Origin: Sphingomonas adhaesiva
GTDB taxonomy: Bacteria; Pseudomonadota; Alphaproteobacteria; Sphingomonadales; Sphingomonadaceae
NCBI RefSeq assembly: GCF_036946125.1
Contig: NZ_JAQIJT010000001.1
Location: forward strand, 644,501 to 708,500
Length of the DNA stretch: 64,000 nucleotides
Direction of reading: 5' to 3'
In this document: positions 1-8,472 of the stretch, piece by piece
Layout: each line of letters begins with the position of its first letter
Numbering within the stretch: the stretch's first letter is position 1
Translations under genes and position numbers: made by a program
The notes under the pieces: generated by a model
The model's input: only the letters and a program-made list of their open reading frames with translations
Told to the model about the DNA's origin: nothing
The model's database searches: none

Positions 1-921
1 CGCGTCGCGGGCAATGTCGCCGCGCTGCTGGTGGCGGAGAATCAGGACGTCGCCGCCGGCCAGCCGCTGCTGCGGATCGATCCGCGCGACGCGCGCGCGC
101 AGGCGGCGCAGGCGCAGGCGCAGATCGCGGTCGCCGCGGCACAGGCCGATGCCGCGCGCGCGCAGGTGGCGGAGCAATATGCCACCATCGCGCAGGCGCG
201 CGCGCAGCTGGACGCGGCCCGTGCCAAGGCCGCCTATGACGCGGGCGAGGTCGCGCGCTATCGCCCGCTCGCCGCATCGGGCGCGGAGACGCGGCAGCAG
301 CTGGCGCAGCTGGAGGCGACCGCGCGCCAGTCGGCCGACAATGTCCGCGCCCAGTCCGCCGCGCTCGCCACCCAGCAGCGCCGCGTCGCCGCGCTGCGCA
401 GCCAGATCCGCCAGGGCGAGGCGCAGGGGCAGGCGGCGCGCGCGCAGCTGTCCGCCGCCGATGTCGATGTCGGCGCGACCGTGCTGCGTGCGCCGATCGC
501 CGGGCGCGTGGGCGACCGCACCGTGACGGTCGGCCAATATGTCCAGCCCGGCATGCGGCTGATGTCGATCGTCCCGCTCCAGTCGCTGTACGTCACTGCC
601 AATTTCAAGGAGACGCAGCTGGCGCTGATGCGCCCCGGCCAGCCCGCGCGGATCAGGGTCGATGCGCTCGACGGGCTGGAGATCGACGGCCGCGTCGCCA
701 GCATCGCGCCGGGCACCGGCGCGCAATTCTCGATCCTGCCGCCGCAGAACGCGACCGGCAACTTCACCAAGATCGTCCAGCGCGTGCCGGTGCGGATCGC
801 GATCGCGGCGGCCCCGGCGGCGCGCCGGCTGCTCGTGCCGGGGCTGTCGGTGACCGTCACCGTCGACACGATCGGCGCCAAGGGCGATCTGGACCGCATC
901 CGCGCGCAGCAGGAACGCTGA
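1..921 (+). CDS. EmrA/HlyD-family efflux membrane fusion protein (5' end cut off)
   Basis: The reading frame is open from base 1, so the start and N-terminal membrane anchor lie outside the window. The visible 306 residues begin inside the biotinyl-lipoyl-like half (LLRIDPRDA), pass through a long Ala/Gln-rich coiled-coil hairpin, re-enter the second lipoyl half (LRAPIAGRVGDRTVTVGQYV) and end in a beta-barrel domain with the family-typical NFKETQLALMRPGQPA segment. Such proteins span the periplasm and link an inner-membrane exporter to an outer-membrane channel. The stop is 1 nt before the next start, and the following two genes encode exactly those partners, so this is the first visible gene of an EmrAB-type drug or toxicant efflux operon. 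The substrate cannot be inferred. Confidence 0.93.
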   Translation, partial: RVAGNVAALLVAENQDVAAGQPLLRIDPRDARAQAAQAQAQIAVAAAQADAARAQVAEQYATIAQARAQLDAARAKAAYDAGEVARYRPLAASGAETRQQLAQLEATARQSADNVRAQSAALATQQRRVAALRSQIRQGEAQGQAARAQLSAADVDVGATVLRAPIAGRVGDRTVTVGQYVQPGMRLMSIVPLQSLYVTANFKETQLALMRPGQPARIRVDALDGLEIDGRVASIAPGTGAQFSILPPQNATGNFTKIVQRVPVRIAIAAAPAARRLLVPGLSVTVTVDTIGAKGDLDRIRAQQER

Positions 922-922
922 C

Positions 923-2488
923 GTGGCGAGCGCCGCCGCCGCCGCCGCCGCCGCGACTCCGTCCGCGGAGCGTGCCGACCTCACCGCCTGGCTGGCGGTG
1001 GCGGCGGGCACGCTGGGCGCGTTCATGGCGACGCTCGACATCTCGATCGTCAATTCCGCGCTGCCCACGATCCAGGGCGAGATCGGCGCGAGCGGGACCG
1101 AGGGGACGTGGATCGCCACCGCCTATCTGGTCGCGGAGATCGTCATCATCCCGATGGCGGCGTGGCTGGAGCGGGTGCTGGGGCTGCGCACGTTCCTGCT
1201 GCTCGCCGCCGGGCTGTTCACCGCCTTTTCGGTATTGTGCGGGGTGTCCACCACGCTGTCGATGATGATCCTGGGTCGCGTCGGGCAGGGGTTCACCGGC
1301 GGCGCGATGATCCCGACCGCGCAGGTCATCATCGCGCAGCGGCTGCCGCCCGCCCAGCAGCCGGTCGGCATCGCCGCGTTCGGCGTCACCGCGATCCTGG
1401 GCCCGGTGCTGGGGCCGCTGATCGGCGGCTGGCTGACCGAGAACATCAGCTGGCATTATGCCTTCTTCATCAACGTGCCGATCTGCGCCGTGCTGGTCAC
1501 GCTGCTGCTCGTCGGGCTGCCGCACCGGCCCGCGAAGCTGCACCTGTTCGCGCAGGCCGACTGGCTGGGCATCGCCGGGCTCGCGCTCGGGCTGGGCGGG
1601 CTGACCGTGTTCCTGGAGGACGGCCAGCGCGAGCAATGGTTCGCCTCCGGGCTGATCCGCGCGATGTTCGTCACCTCCGCGGTCGGCTTCCTGTTGCTGG
1701 CGCTGGGGCAGCTGACCGCGCCGCGCCCGATCATCAAGCTGCGCCTGCTACGCGACCGGCAGTTCGGCGCGGTCGCGCTGATGGGGATGGTGCTGGGCGT
1801 CGTCCTGTACGGCACGAGCTATGCCATTCCGCAGTTCCTGGCCACGCTGGCGGGGTACAATGCGCTGCAGGCGGGCAAGGTCGTGCTGCTGTCCGGGCTG
1901 CCCAGCCTGTTCATGATGGCGATCGTCCCGATCCTGCTGGTGCGCATCGACATCCGGATCGCGGTCGGCGCGGGGCTACTCATCATGGCGGGCTCCTCCT
2001 TCCTCGATGCGCACCTGACCGCGACATCGACCGGGGCGGACTTCACCATCGGGCAGCTCGCGCGCGGCGTCGGCCAGATACTGGGAATGCTGTTCCTGAG
2101 CCAGGCGACGGTGCGATCGGTGCCGCCGGAGGATGCCGGGGACGCCTCCGGGCTGTTCAACGCGGTGCGCAACCTGGGCGGCAGCTTTGCGCTGGCGGGC
2201 ATCTCGATCATCCAGGACAAAAGGGTCTATTTCCACTCGCGCCGGCTGGAGGAGAGCATGTCCGCCAACGATCCCGCGGTGCAGGCCTATGTCGACGGAC
2301 TGTCGCGGCAGCTCGGCGATGCGACCGCCGGGATGCGGCTGCTGGGGCAGCAGATTCAGGCGCAGGCGCTGGCGATGACCTATAACGACATTTTCTGGAT
2401 CATGGGGATGGGTACGCTCGCCGTGCTGCCGCTGGTCCTGTTCCTGCGGCCCCTGCCCCGGCGCAGCGGCCCGGCCATGGTGCATTGA
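923..2488 (+). CDS. DHA2-family (EmrB-type) MFS efflux transporter
   Basis: A 521-residue inner-membrane proton/drug antiporter of the 14-helix DHA2 class. It has the early motif LDISIVNSALPTIQGEIGAS, the antiporter motif C-like stretch GPVLGPLIGGWL around residue 160, and a C-terminal helix ending LPLVLFLRPLPRR. A GTG start at 923 lies 1 nt after the upstream stop; an unusual run of nine alanines follows it. Translation is probably coupled to the membrane fusion gene. The C-terminal stop overlaps the start of the outer-membrane factor gene by one base, so all three efflux components are made together. Confidence 0.93.
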   Translation: MASAAAAAAAATPSAERADLTAWLAVAAGTLGAFMATLDISIVNSALPTIQGEIGASGTEGTWIATAYLVAEIVIIPMAAWLERVLGLRTFLLLAAGLFTAFSVLCGVSTTLSMMILGRVGQGFTGGAMIPTAQVIIAQRLPPAQQPVGIAAFGVTAILGPVLGPLIGGWLTENISWHYAFFINVPICAVLVTLLLVGLPHRPAKLHLFAQADWLGIAGLALGLGGLTVFLEDGQREQWFASGLIRAMFVTSAVGFLLLALGQLTAPRPIIKLRLLRDRQFGAVALMGMVLGVVLYGTSYAIPQFLATLAGYNALQAGKVVLLSGLPSLFMMAIVPILLVRIDIRIAVGAGLLIMAGSSFLDAHLTATSTGADFTIGQLARGVGQILGMLFLSQATVRSVPPEDAGDASGLFNAVRNLGGSFALAGISIIQDKRVYFHSRRLEESMSANDPAVQAYVDGLSRQLGDATAGMRLLGQQIQAQALAMTYNDIFWIMGMGTLAVLPLVLFLRPLPRRSGPAMVH

Positions 2489-3894
2489 TGCGATACCCGT
2501 CCCTCCTTCTCGCCACCGCTGCGCTTGCGGGGTGCACCGTCGGCCCGGACTATGCCGGACCGCCTGCCACGGCCGCCGATGCGGTGACGCGCGGCACGTT
2601 CGTGCGCGGCGCGCAGGCCGCGCCCGTGCCGCCGGTCGCGCGCTGGTGGGAGACGCTGGGCGACGCGACGCTGACCGCGCTGGTCGACGACGCGCTGGCG
2701 CACAGCCCCACCATCGACCAGGCGACCGCGCGCCTGCGCGAGGCACAGGCGAAGCTGGGGCAGCAGCGCACCGCCGCGCTCCCCTCCGCGAGCGCGAACG
2801 CCACTGTCCTCAACGCGCGCGTGCCGGGGATCGGCGGGGGCGGCGGCAGCACCGACCTGACCTTCTACAATGCCGGACTCAACGCCTCGTGGGAGCCCGA
2901 CCTGTTCGGCGGCACGCGGCGTGGCACCGAACAGGCGAAGGCGAACGTCGGCGCGCGCGTCGCCGATCTGGCGGATGCGCAGGTGTTGCTGTCCGCGCAG
3001 GTGGCGCAGGCCTATGTCGACCTGCGCGACGTGCAGGAGCGGATTCACCTCAACACCGCGTCGGCCGGGCTGCAACGCCGGCAGCTGGCACTGACCCGCC
3101 AGCGGTTCGCGCAGGGCACCGCCTCGCAGCTGACGGTTGAGCGGCTGGGCAATCAGCTGGAGAATACGCAGGCGCAGGCGATCCCGCTCGCCGCGCAGCG
3201 CGACGGGCTGCTCGACCGGCTCGCGCTGCTGACCGGGCGGACACCGGGTGCGCTCGACGCGACGCTGACCCCCGACGCCGCGATCCCGCTGCCGCCGGCG
3301 CGGGTCGCGGTCGATACGCCCGCCGCGCTCATCGCGCGCCGTCCCGACGTCCGATCGGCGGAGCGGCAGCTCGCGGCCGTCACGGCGGGCATCGGGGTGA
3401 GCAAGGCGAAGGAACTGCCCGGCATCCGGTTCCTGGGGCTGCTGGGGCTGGGGGGCACGTCGCCGGGCGACGTGCTCGATCCCGCCAAGCTGACGACGCT
3501 GCTGGCGCCGTCGCTCAGCTGGCCGTTCCTCGATTTCGGGCGCGCGCGGGCCGCGACGCGCGCGTCGGAGGCGCAGCGCGATCAGGCGGATGCCGCCTAT
3601 CGGCAGGCGGTGCTGGCGGCGTTGCAGGATGCCGAGGCGTCGCTGTCCCGCTTCGCCAACGCCCGTTCGCAACTGGCGCAGCTGCTGGAGGCGGAGGCGA
3701 GCGCGACGCGCGCGGCGACGCTCAACCGGCAGCGTGTCGCCGCGGGGACGAGCACGGTGATCGATCAGCTGGAGATCGAGCGTCAGCAGCTGGCGGCGCG
3801 GATCGCGGTGTCTGAGGCGCGGGCCGGGCTGACCGACAGCTATATCGCGGTCAACAAGGCGCTGGGTCTGGGGTGGAGCGAGCCGGGCGGCTGA
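2488..3894 (+). CDS. NodT/OprM-family outer-membrane efflux lipoprotein
   Basis: A 468-residue outer-membrane factor. The N-terminus is a lipoprotein signal peptide with lipobox LAGC (acylated Cys16), followed by TVGPDY, the classic start of mature NodT-type proteins. Two outer-membrane efflux repeats follow, each with long Ala/Gln-rich helices; the motif RRPDVRSAERQLAA near residue 290 is typical. It forms the TolC-like exit duct for the upstream EmrA/EmrB pair. The ATG at 2488 overlaps the upstream TGA by one base; a TTG one codon earlier is a possible alternative. Confidence 0.93.
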   Translation: MRYPSLLLATAALAGCTVGPDYAGPPATAADAVTRGTFVRGAQAAPVPPVARWWETLGDATLTALVDDALAHSPTIDQATARLREAQAKLGQQRTAALPSASANATVLNARVPGIGGGGGSTDLTFYNAGLNASWEPDLFGGTRRGTEQAKANVGARVADLADAQVLLSAQVAQAYVDLRDVQERIHLNTASAGLQRRQLALTRQRFAQGTASQLTVERLGNQLENTQAQAIPLAAQRDGLLDRLALLTGRTPGALDATLTPDAAIPLPPARVAVDTPAALIARRPDVRSAERQLAAVTAGIGVSKAKELPGIRFLGLLGLGGTSPGDVLDPAKLTTLLAPSLSWPFLDFGRARAATRASEAQRDQADAAYRQAVLAALQDAEASLSRFANARSQLAQLLEAEASATRAATLNRQRVAAGTSTVIDQLEIERQQLAARIAVSEARAGLTDSYIAVNKALGLGWSEPGG

Positions 3895-3962
3895 GGGGCT
3901 CCGGCCACGCCCGGGACATCCGGCGTGGGCTGGGCCTCAGCAAAGATCATGGTTCCCCGGCG

Positions 3963-4030
3963 GAGGCCGGGGCCCAGTTTGGGCTCGGTTTCAGCATCTT
4001 ACGAGCATGTCGATACTGGGCCCCGGCCTC
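3963..4030. repeat. Inverted repeat of the GGCCGGGG palindrome family
   Basis: Perfect 16-bp arms at 3963-3978 (GAGGCCGGGGCCCAGT) and 4015-4030 enclose a 36-nt loop. It lies just after the efflux operon, where it could serve as a transcription terminator or as a REP-type dispersed repeat. The rest of the 3895-4344 gap contains only this and the next repeat; no credible gene is seen in it. Confidence 0.75.
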
Positions 4031-4070
4031 CAAGCGACCTTCGCAAAACAGGTGCAACGGCATTGAACTC

Positions 4071-4169
4071 ACGCCGTGCTCCTGCGAAGGCACGAGCCCA
4101 GGGACCCAGCAGAACAACGCCTTATGGGACCCGCAACTCCGGGCTCCTGCCGTCGCAGGAGCACGGCGT
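4071..4169. repeat. Dispersed palindromic repeat, family 2, copy 1
   Basis: Perfect 16-bp terminal inverted arms (ACGCCGTGCTCCTGCG at 4071-4086, complement at 4154-4169) bracket an interior containing AGAACAACGCCT. Nearly the same arrangement occurs at 47364-47455, and parts occur at 31541-31625 and 45698-45725. The bases just before this copy (GGTGCAACGGCATTGA) also recur, inverted, at about 31598-31612. There is no coding capacity. Confidence 0.75.
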
Positions 4170-4344
4170 AGCATTTTGCAAGGGTCCCGCCTCCGCCGGG
4201 GCACAGACAGGGGCTTCTTGCAACGTTCCTGCGAGGCCGAAAGCCAGTCGGGCGAACTCTTTTGGTCGAAGGCCACTGCCCCCCCGCCACCCCGGCCTGC
4301 GCCGGGAGGCGTGGGTTGGGGGACCGTTTCTTCTCGAACCCCGC

Positions 4345-4830
4345 TTATTGCGGCGGGGTCGTCGGGGTTCCGGTGGTCGCGCCCATGCCGCCGCTCGCGC
4401 CCATCGGCGGGGTCGTGACGGTCGCGCCCGCGCTGCCGGTCGTGCCCGACATCGTACCGCCCGGCGTCATGGTGGTGGAGGTGTCCGCGCCGATCGTCGC
4501 ATCGGCGCTGGTGCCGGTCGTCATGTCGCGCGTGCGATCCGTGGCGCTTCGCGCGGTATCGCGGGTACGACTGGTCGTGCGGGCGGCGCGATCCCTCGTG
4601 CGCTGCGTGGCGCGGGTCGTGGTGTCCTGCGTGCGCTGCATCGTGGTGGCGGTGTCGGGGACGCCGACCTGTCCGCCCATCGCGCCGCCGACGGTGCCGC
4701 CGGTCTGACCCATGGTCGAGCCGACCGTGCCGCCTACGCCGCCGCCGGCGGTGCCGCCGGCCAGCTGTGCCGTCGCTGCGCCCGGCAGCATCACCACGGC
4801 GGCCGCGGTCGCCAGAATATAGTTACGCAT
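4345..4830 (-). CDS. Secreted or periplasmic Gly/Thr-rich hypothetical protein
   Basis: A 161-residue protein with an N-terminal signal peptide (MRNYILATAAAVVMLPGAAT, cleavage expected after AQ or ATA). The mature part is low complexity: a Gly/Thr segment with GGTVG- and GGAMG-like repeats, then a middle rich in TTTR, TRDRAAR and TRDTARS repeats, then a second Gly/Thr tail. The start is chosen because AGGAGAG lies 7 nt upstream of ATG 4830; a longer frame upstream lacks such support. There are no recognisable domains. It is probably a structural or cell-envelope-associated protein; function unknown. It stands alone, downstream of aroC on the same strand but about 180 bp away. Confidence 0.7.
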   Translation of the reverse strand: MRNYILATAAAVVMLPGAATAQLAGGTAGGGVGGTVGSTMGQTGGTVGGAMGGQVGVPDTATTMQRTQDTTTRATQRTRDRAARTTSRTRDTARSATDRTRDMTTGTSADATIGADTSTTMTPGGTMSGTTGSAGATVTTPPMGASGGMGATTGTPTTPPQ

Positions 4831-5006
4831 CGTGATCTCTCCTACGTATGCGGGGAGATGAACGAGGCCGGTGCGCCGATGTTCCCCGAGGCGACAGGAG
4901 TCGCCGACGTGGATCATCGATGTCGCTGTTCGTCGCGTGACGATCGCACGACTTCGCCGGGTCCGCCATTTACCTTGGGCCCGACGAGCGAACGTTTGCC
5001 GTCGTC

Positions 5007-6074
5007 TCAGCCGCATTGTGCGCGGTGCAGCAGCATCTGGTCCGCCAGTACGAGCGCCATCATCGCCTCCACCACCGGCACGCCGCGGATGCCGACGCAG
5101 GGGTCGTGGCGTCCCTTCGTCATGATCTCGGCCGCCTCGCCGGTCCGGGTGACGGTGGGGACGGGGGTGAGGATCGAGCTGGTCGGCTTGAACGCGACGC
5201 GCACGCGGATCGGCTGTCCGGTCGCGATCCCGCCCGCGATCCCGCCGGCATGATTGGCCATGAAGAGCGGGCCGTCGTCGCCGGGGCGCATCGCGTCGGC
5301 GTTCTCCTCACCCGACAGCGTTGCCGCGGCGAAGCCGTCGCCGATCTCGACCCCCTTGACCGCGTTGATGCTCATCATCGCGGCGGCCAGTTCGCTGTCC
5401 AGCTTGGCATAGAGCGGGGCGCCCCAGCCCGCCGCGACGCCCGTCGCCTCGCACGCGATCACCGCGCCCAGCGAGGAGCCGGCCTTGCGGGCGGCGTCGA
5501 CCTTCGCCTCCCAGCGCGCCGCGGCGGCGGCGTCGGGGCAGAAGAAGGGGTTGGCGTCGATCTGCGCATCGTCGAAGGCGGCAGGGTCGATCGCGTCGCC
5601 GCCGATCGCCTCCACCCAGGCGCGGACGCGCACCTGCGCAATGACGGCGCGCGCCACCGCGCCGGCCGCGACGCGCGCCGCGGTCTCGCGCGCCGACGAG
5701 CGCCCGCCGCCGCGATAGTCGCGAAAGCCGTATTTGGCGTCATAGGCATAGTCGGCATGGCCGGGGCGATAGGCCTTGGCGACCTCCGAATAATCCTTCG
5801 AGCGCTGGTCGACATTCTCGATCATCAGGCTGATCGGGGTGCCGGTGGTCCGCCCCTCGAACACCCCCGACAGGATGCGGACCCGGTCCGGCTCCTGCCG
5901 CTGCGTGGTGAAGCGCGACTGGCCCGGGCGGCGCCTGTCCAGCCACGGCTGGATATCGTCCTCCGACAGCGCGATGCCCGGCGGGCACCCGTCGACCACG
6001 GCGCCCAGCGCGGGGCCGTGGCTCTCCCCCCAGGTGGTGAAGCGGAAGACGCGGCCGAAGGTGTTGAAGCTCAT
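5007..6074 (-). CDS. aroC: Chorismate synthase
   Basis: A 355-residue enzyme that converts 5-enolpyruvylshikimate-3-phosphate to chorismate, the last shared step of aromatic amino acid synthesis, using reduced FMN. The N-terminus MSFNTFGRVFRFTTWGESHG is the family signature, followed by VDGCPPGI. The RPGHADY, RGGGRSSARETAARVAAGA and GIAGGIATGQPI blocks are all present. Ten residues of open frame precede the chosen ATG but are not conserved. Length is normal. It follows the GNAT gene after 97 nt that contain a hairpin, so it is probably transcribed separately. Confidence 0.97.
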   Translation of the reverse strand: MSFNTFGRVFRFTTWGESHGPALGAVVDGCPPGIALSEDDIQPWLDRRRPGQSRFTTQRQEPDRVRILSGVFEGRTTGTPISLMIENVDQRSKDYSEVAKAYRPGHADYAYDAKYGFRDYRGGGRSSARETAARVAAGAVARAVIAQVRVRAWVEAIGGDAIDPAAFDDAQIDANPFFCPDAAAAARWEAKVDAARKAGSSLGAVIACEATGVAAGWGAPLYAKLDSELAAAMMSINAVKGVEIGDGFAAATLSGEENADAMRPGDDGPLFMANHAGGIAGGIATGQPIRVRVAFKPTSSILTPVPTVTRTGEAAEIMTKGRHDPCVGIRGVPVVEAMMALVLADQMLLHRAQCG

Positions 6075-6136
6075 GGGCGTGCGCCATGGCAGATTGCGTG
6101 CCATTGGGACAGGGGGGCGGGTGTCGCCCCCCTTCC

Positions 6137-6162
6137 GTCATCCCCGCCTGCGCGGGAATGAC
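6137..6162. terminator. Hairpin between GNAT gene and aroC
   Basis: The sequence GTCATCCCCGC-CTGC-GCGGGAATGAC forms a stem of 11 bp with one mismatch. The same stem type occurs at 13022-13113, so it belongs to a dispersed palindrome family. Its position just past the stop of the GNAT gene suggests a terminator role for that transcription unit. No T-run follows. Confidence 0.5.
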
Positions 6163-6171
6163 GAAGAAGGG

Positions 6172-6690
6172 TCAGCCCAGCGCCGCGAACGCCCCGGCAT
6201 GGTCCGCCGCGCCGCGCACCCCGCACGGCATCAGCCCGCCTTGCAGCGGCAGCGCCATGAAGTAATCGCCGGCGTAGGGCGAGGCGAAGTTGCGTGCGTA
6301 ATCGGCGTGGAAGCCGAAGCGCGCGTAATAGTCCGGCTCGCCCAGCACGAAGCACAGGACGACGCCGGCGGTTTCCAGCGCCTCTAGCCCCGCCTGCACC
6401 AGCGCCTCCGCCACGCCCTGCCGCCGCCACGCGGGCGCGACCGCGAGCGGGGCGAGCGCGACGGCGGGGACGGCCTGCTCGTTGACGACGACCTGCATCC
6501 GGCTGAACGCGATCGCGCCCGCCAGCGCGCCCGCGTCCTCGTCGATCGCGACGAGCATCAGCACCATGTCGCCGTCGACGCACAGCCGGCGCACCAGATC
6601 GGCCTCGTCGGGCGCGGGGAAGCTGGCGCGCAGCAGCGCGTCGATCGCGGCGACGTCGGGCGCGCCGGCGGGGCGGATCGCGATCGCCAT
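6172..6690 (-). CDS. GNAT-family N-acetyltransferase (YhbS-like)
   Basis: A 172-residue acetyltransferase. The acetyl-CoA loop appears as VAPAWRRQGVAEALVQ around residues 89-104, and the later GEPDYYARFGF segment is typical of the YhbS branch. The acceptor is unknown: YhbS-type proteins are usually predicted to act on small amines or protein N-termini. It starts 7 nt after fabI stops, on the same strand, and is probably the last gene of that operon. Confidence 0.85.
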   Translation of the reverse strand: MAIAIRPAGAPDVAAIDALLRASFPAPDEADLVRRLCVDGDMVLMLVAIDEDAGALAGAIAFSRMQVVVNEQAVPAVALAPLAVAPAWRRQGVAEALVQAGLEALETAGVVLCFVLGEPDYYARFGFHADYARNFASPYAGDYFMALPLQGGLMPCGVRGAADHAGAFAALG

Positions 6691-6697
6691 GTGGCGG

Positions 6698-7501
6698 TCA
6701 GGCGAGCGCGATGTCGGGCGCGTCCTCCGCCTTCATTCCGATGACGTTGTAGCCGGCGTCGACGTGGTGGACCTCGCCGGTCACGCCGCTCGCCAGGTTC
6801 GACAGCAGGTACAGGCCGGCGCCGCCGACATCCTCGATCGTCACGGTGCGGCGCATCGGGGAGTTCAGCTCGTTCCACTTCAGGATGTAGTTGAAATCGC
6901 CGATGCCGCGCGCCGCCAGCGTCTGGATCGGGCCGGCGGAGATGGCGTTGATGCGGATGTTCTCCGGCCCCAGATCGACCGCGAGATACTTCACGCTCGT
7001 CTCCAGCGCCGCCTTCGCCACGCCCATGACGTTATAGTGCGGGATCACCTTCTCCGCGCCATAGTAGCTGAGCGTCAGGATCGCGCCGCCCTGGGGCATC
7101 ATCTCCCGCGCGCGCTTCGCCACCGCGACCAGCGAATAGGCGGAGATGTTCATCGTCATCAGGAAATTGTCGAGCGTGGTGTCGTAGAACTTGCCGCGCA
7201 GCTGCGACTTGTCGGAAAAGCCGATCGCATGGACGACGAAGTCGATCGTCGGCCATTCCTGCGCCAGCGCGCCGAACGTCGCGTCGAGCGCCGCCATGTC
7301 CGACACGTCGCAATCGTACAGCCGCGCGACGCCCAGCTGCTCCGCCAGCGGGCGCACGCGCTTCTCCATCGCCGCGCCCTGGTAGGAGAAGGCCAGTTCG
7401 GCGCCCGCCTCGCTCAGCTGCTTCGCGATGCCCCAGGCCAGCGACTTGTCGTTCGCCAGTCCCATGATGAGCCCGCGCTTGCCCGCCATCAATCCGTTCA
7501 C
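6698..7501 (-). CDS. fabI: Enoyl-[acyl-carrier-protein] reductase (NADH)
   Basis: A 267-residue short-chain-type reductase that performs the last reduction of each fatty acid elongation round. Recognisable features are the N-terminal GLMAGKRGLIMGLANDKS nucleotide-binding block, the catalytic Tyr-x6-Lys in HYNVMGVAKAALE, and the GPIQTLAARGI substrate loop. The start is a GTG at 7501 that overlaps the upstream TGA (GTGA), giving MNGLMAGKRG; an internal ATG four codons later is possible. It follows the YihY gene and precedes the GNAT gene with almost no spacing. Confidence 0.96.
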   Translation of the reverse strand: MNGLMAGKRGLIMGLANDKSLAWGIAKQLSEAGAELAFSYQGAAMEKRVRPLAEQLGVARLYDCDVSDMAALDATFGALAQEWPTIDFVVHAIGFSDKSQLRGKFYDTTLDNFLMTMNISAYSLVAVAKRAREMMPQGGAILTLSYYGAEKVIPHYNVMGVAKAALETSVKYLAVDLGPENIRINAISAGPIQTLAARGIGDFNYILKWNELNSPMRRTVTIEDVGGAGLYLLSNLASGVTGEVHHVDAGYNVIGMKAEDAPDIALA

Positions 7502-8466
7502 GCCGTCACCGCCTCTTCGTTCGTTACCGGCCCCTCTACAATCGGTTCCGGGGGCTCCGCCAGCGCCGCGTTCAGATGCGCGCCGAAGACGAGGCCCAGG
7601 CCGATCAGATAGAAGAACAACAGCATGACCACAACGCCGGCGAGGCTGCCGTAGGTCAGGTCGTAGCCGCCCAGCTGCGCCAGCACGAACGGCAGCGCGG
7701 CGGTCATGCTGACCCACCAGATGGTCGTGAACAACGCACCGGGCCATTTGCGGCTGTCGGAGCGGCGATACCTGCCCGGCGTGACCGAGTAGAACAGCAT
7801 GTAGAGCGCGCCGAACATGATCGCCGCGGGCACCAGCCGCGCGATGCCCAGCCAGCTGGCCACCTCCTGCGCGACGGGCAGCAGGCGATAGATGAACTGT
7901 TCCGCCGCGGTCAGCAGCCCCTGCACCAGGAAGGCGACCAGCGCGATCACCACCGAGCCGATGATCGCAAGGCTGAGGCCCAGCCGCGCACGCCACAGCG
8001 ACTGCGTGCTGCGCGTGCCGTAGGCGCGGCGGAAGATGTCGCGGATCGTCTCCGCGAAGCTCCCCACCGTCCACAGCCCGACGAGCGCGCCCAGCCACAG
8101 CAGCGAGCCGGTCCGCGCGACGAGCACATCGGCGATCGGCTTGCGCAGGATGTCGGCGACGTTGGGTGGCAGCACCGACAGGAAGCTGGCGACGCCGTGC
8201 TGCACCTCCGCGCTCTGCCCGAAGACCGAGGCGATCGCGGCGGCGACGATGAAGAACGGGAATACCGTCATCAGCGCCAGATAGGCGAGGTTGCCGGCGT
8301 GCATGAAGCCGTCGTTATAGACCCCGATCAGCGCGCGCTTGAGCACTTCCCGGGCGTAGGTGCCCGGCCGCACCCGCGCCAGCTGACGGTCGAGCCGGCG
8401 CCGCGCCGCGCCGTGATGGCGCGCGCGATCCTCCGGGGTCAGCGCGATCGGGCCGTCATCGGTCAC
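7498..8466 (-). CDS. YihY/BrkB-family inner-membrane protein
   Basis: A 322-residue polytopic membrane protein with about six hydrophobic segments. The family-typical stretches include GNLAYLALMTVFPFFIVAAA near residue 60, the TGSLLWLGALVGLW helix, and the PGALFTTIWWVSM and YGSLAGVVVMLLFFYLIGL helices. YihY proteins were once thought to be RNase BN, which is not supported; the true function is unclear. The stop overlaps the fabI start by 4 nt and the start lies 6 nt after the dnaJ-like gene, so it is embedded in an operon. The C-terminus is acidic. Confidence 0.9.
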   Translation of the reverse strand: MTDDGPIALTPEDRARHHGAARRRLDRQLARVRPGTYAREVLKRALIGVYNDGFMHAGNLAYLALMTVFPFFIVAAAIASVFGQSAEVQHGVASFLSVLPPNVADILRKPIADVLVARTGSLLWLGALVGLWTVGSFAETIRDIFRRAYGTRSTQSLWRARLGLSLAIIGSVVIALVAFLVQGLLTAAEQFIYRLLPVAQEVASWLGIARLVPAAIMFGALYMLFYSVTPGRYRRSDSRKWPGALFTTIWWVSMTAALPFVLAQLGGYDLTYGSLAGVVVMLLFFYLIGLGLVFGAHLNAALAEPPEPIVEGPVTNEEAVTA

Positions 8467-8472
8467 GGATCG

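Noticed and set aside
3925..5253. 442-codon plus-strand frame in the gap after the efflux operon
   Set aside because: It crosses dispersed repeats, then lies antisense to the secreted protein gene and aroC.
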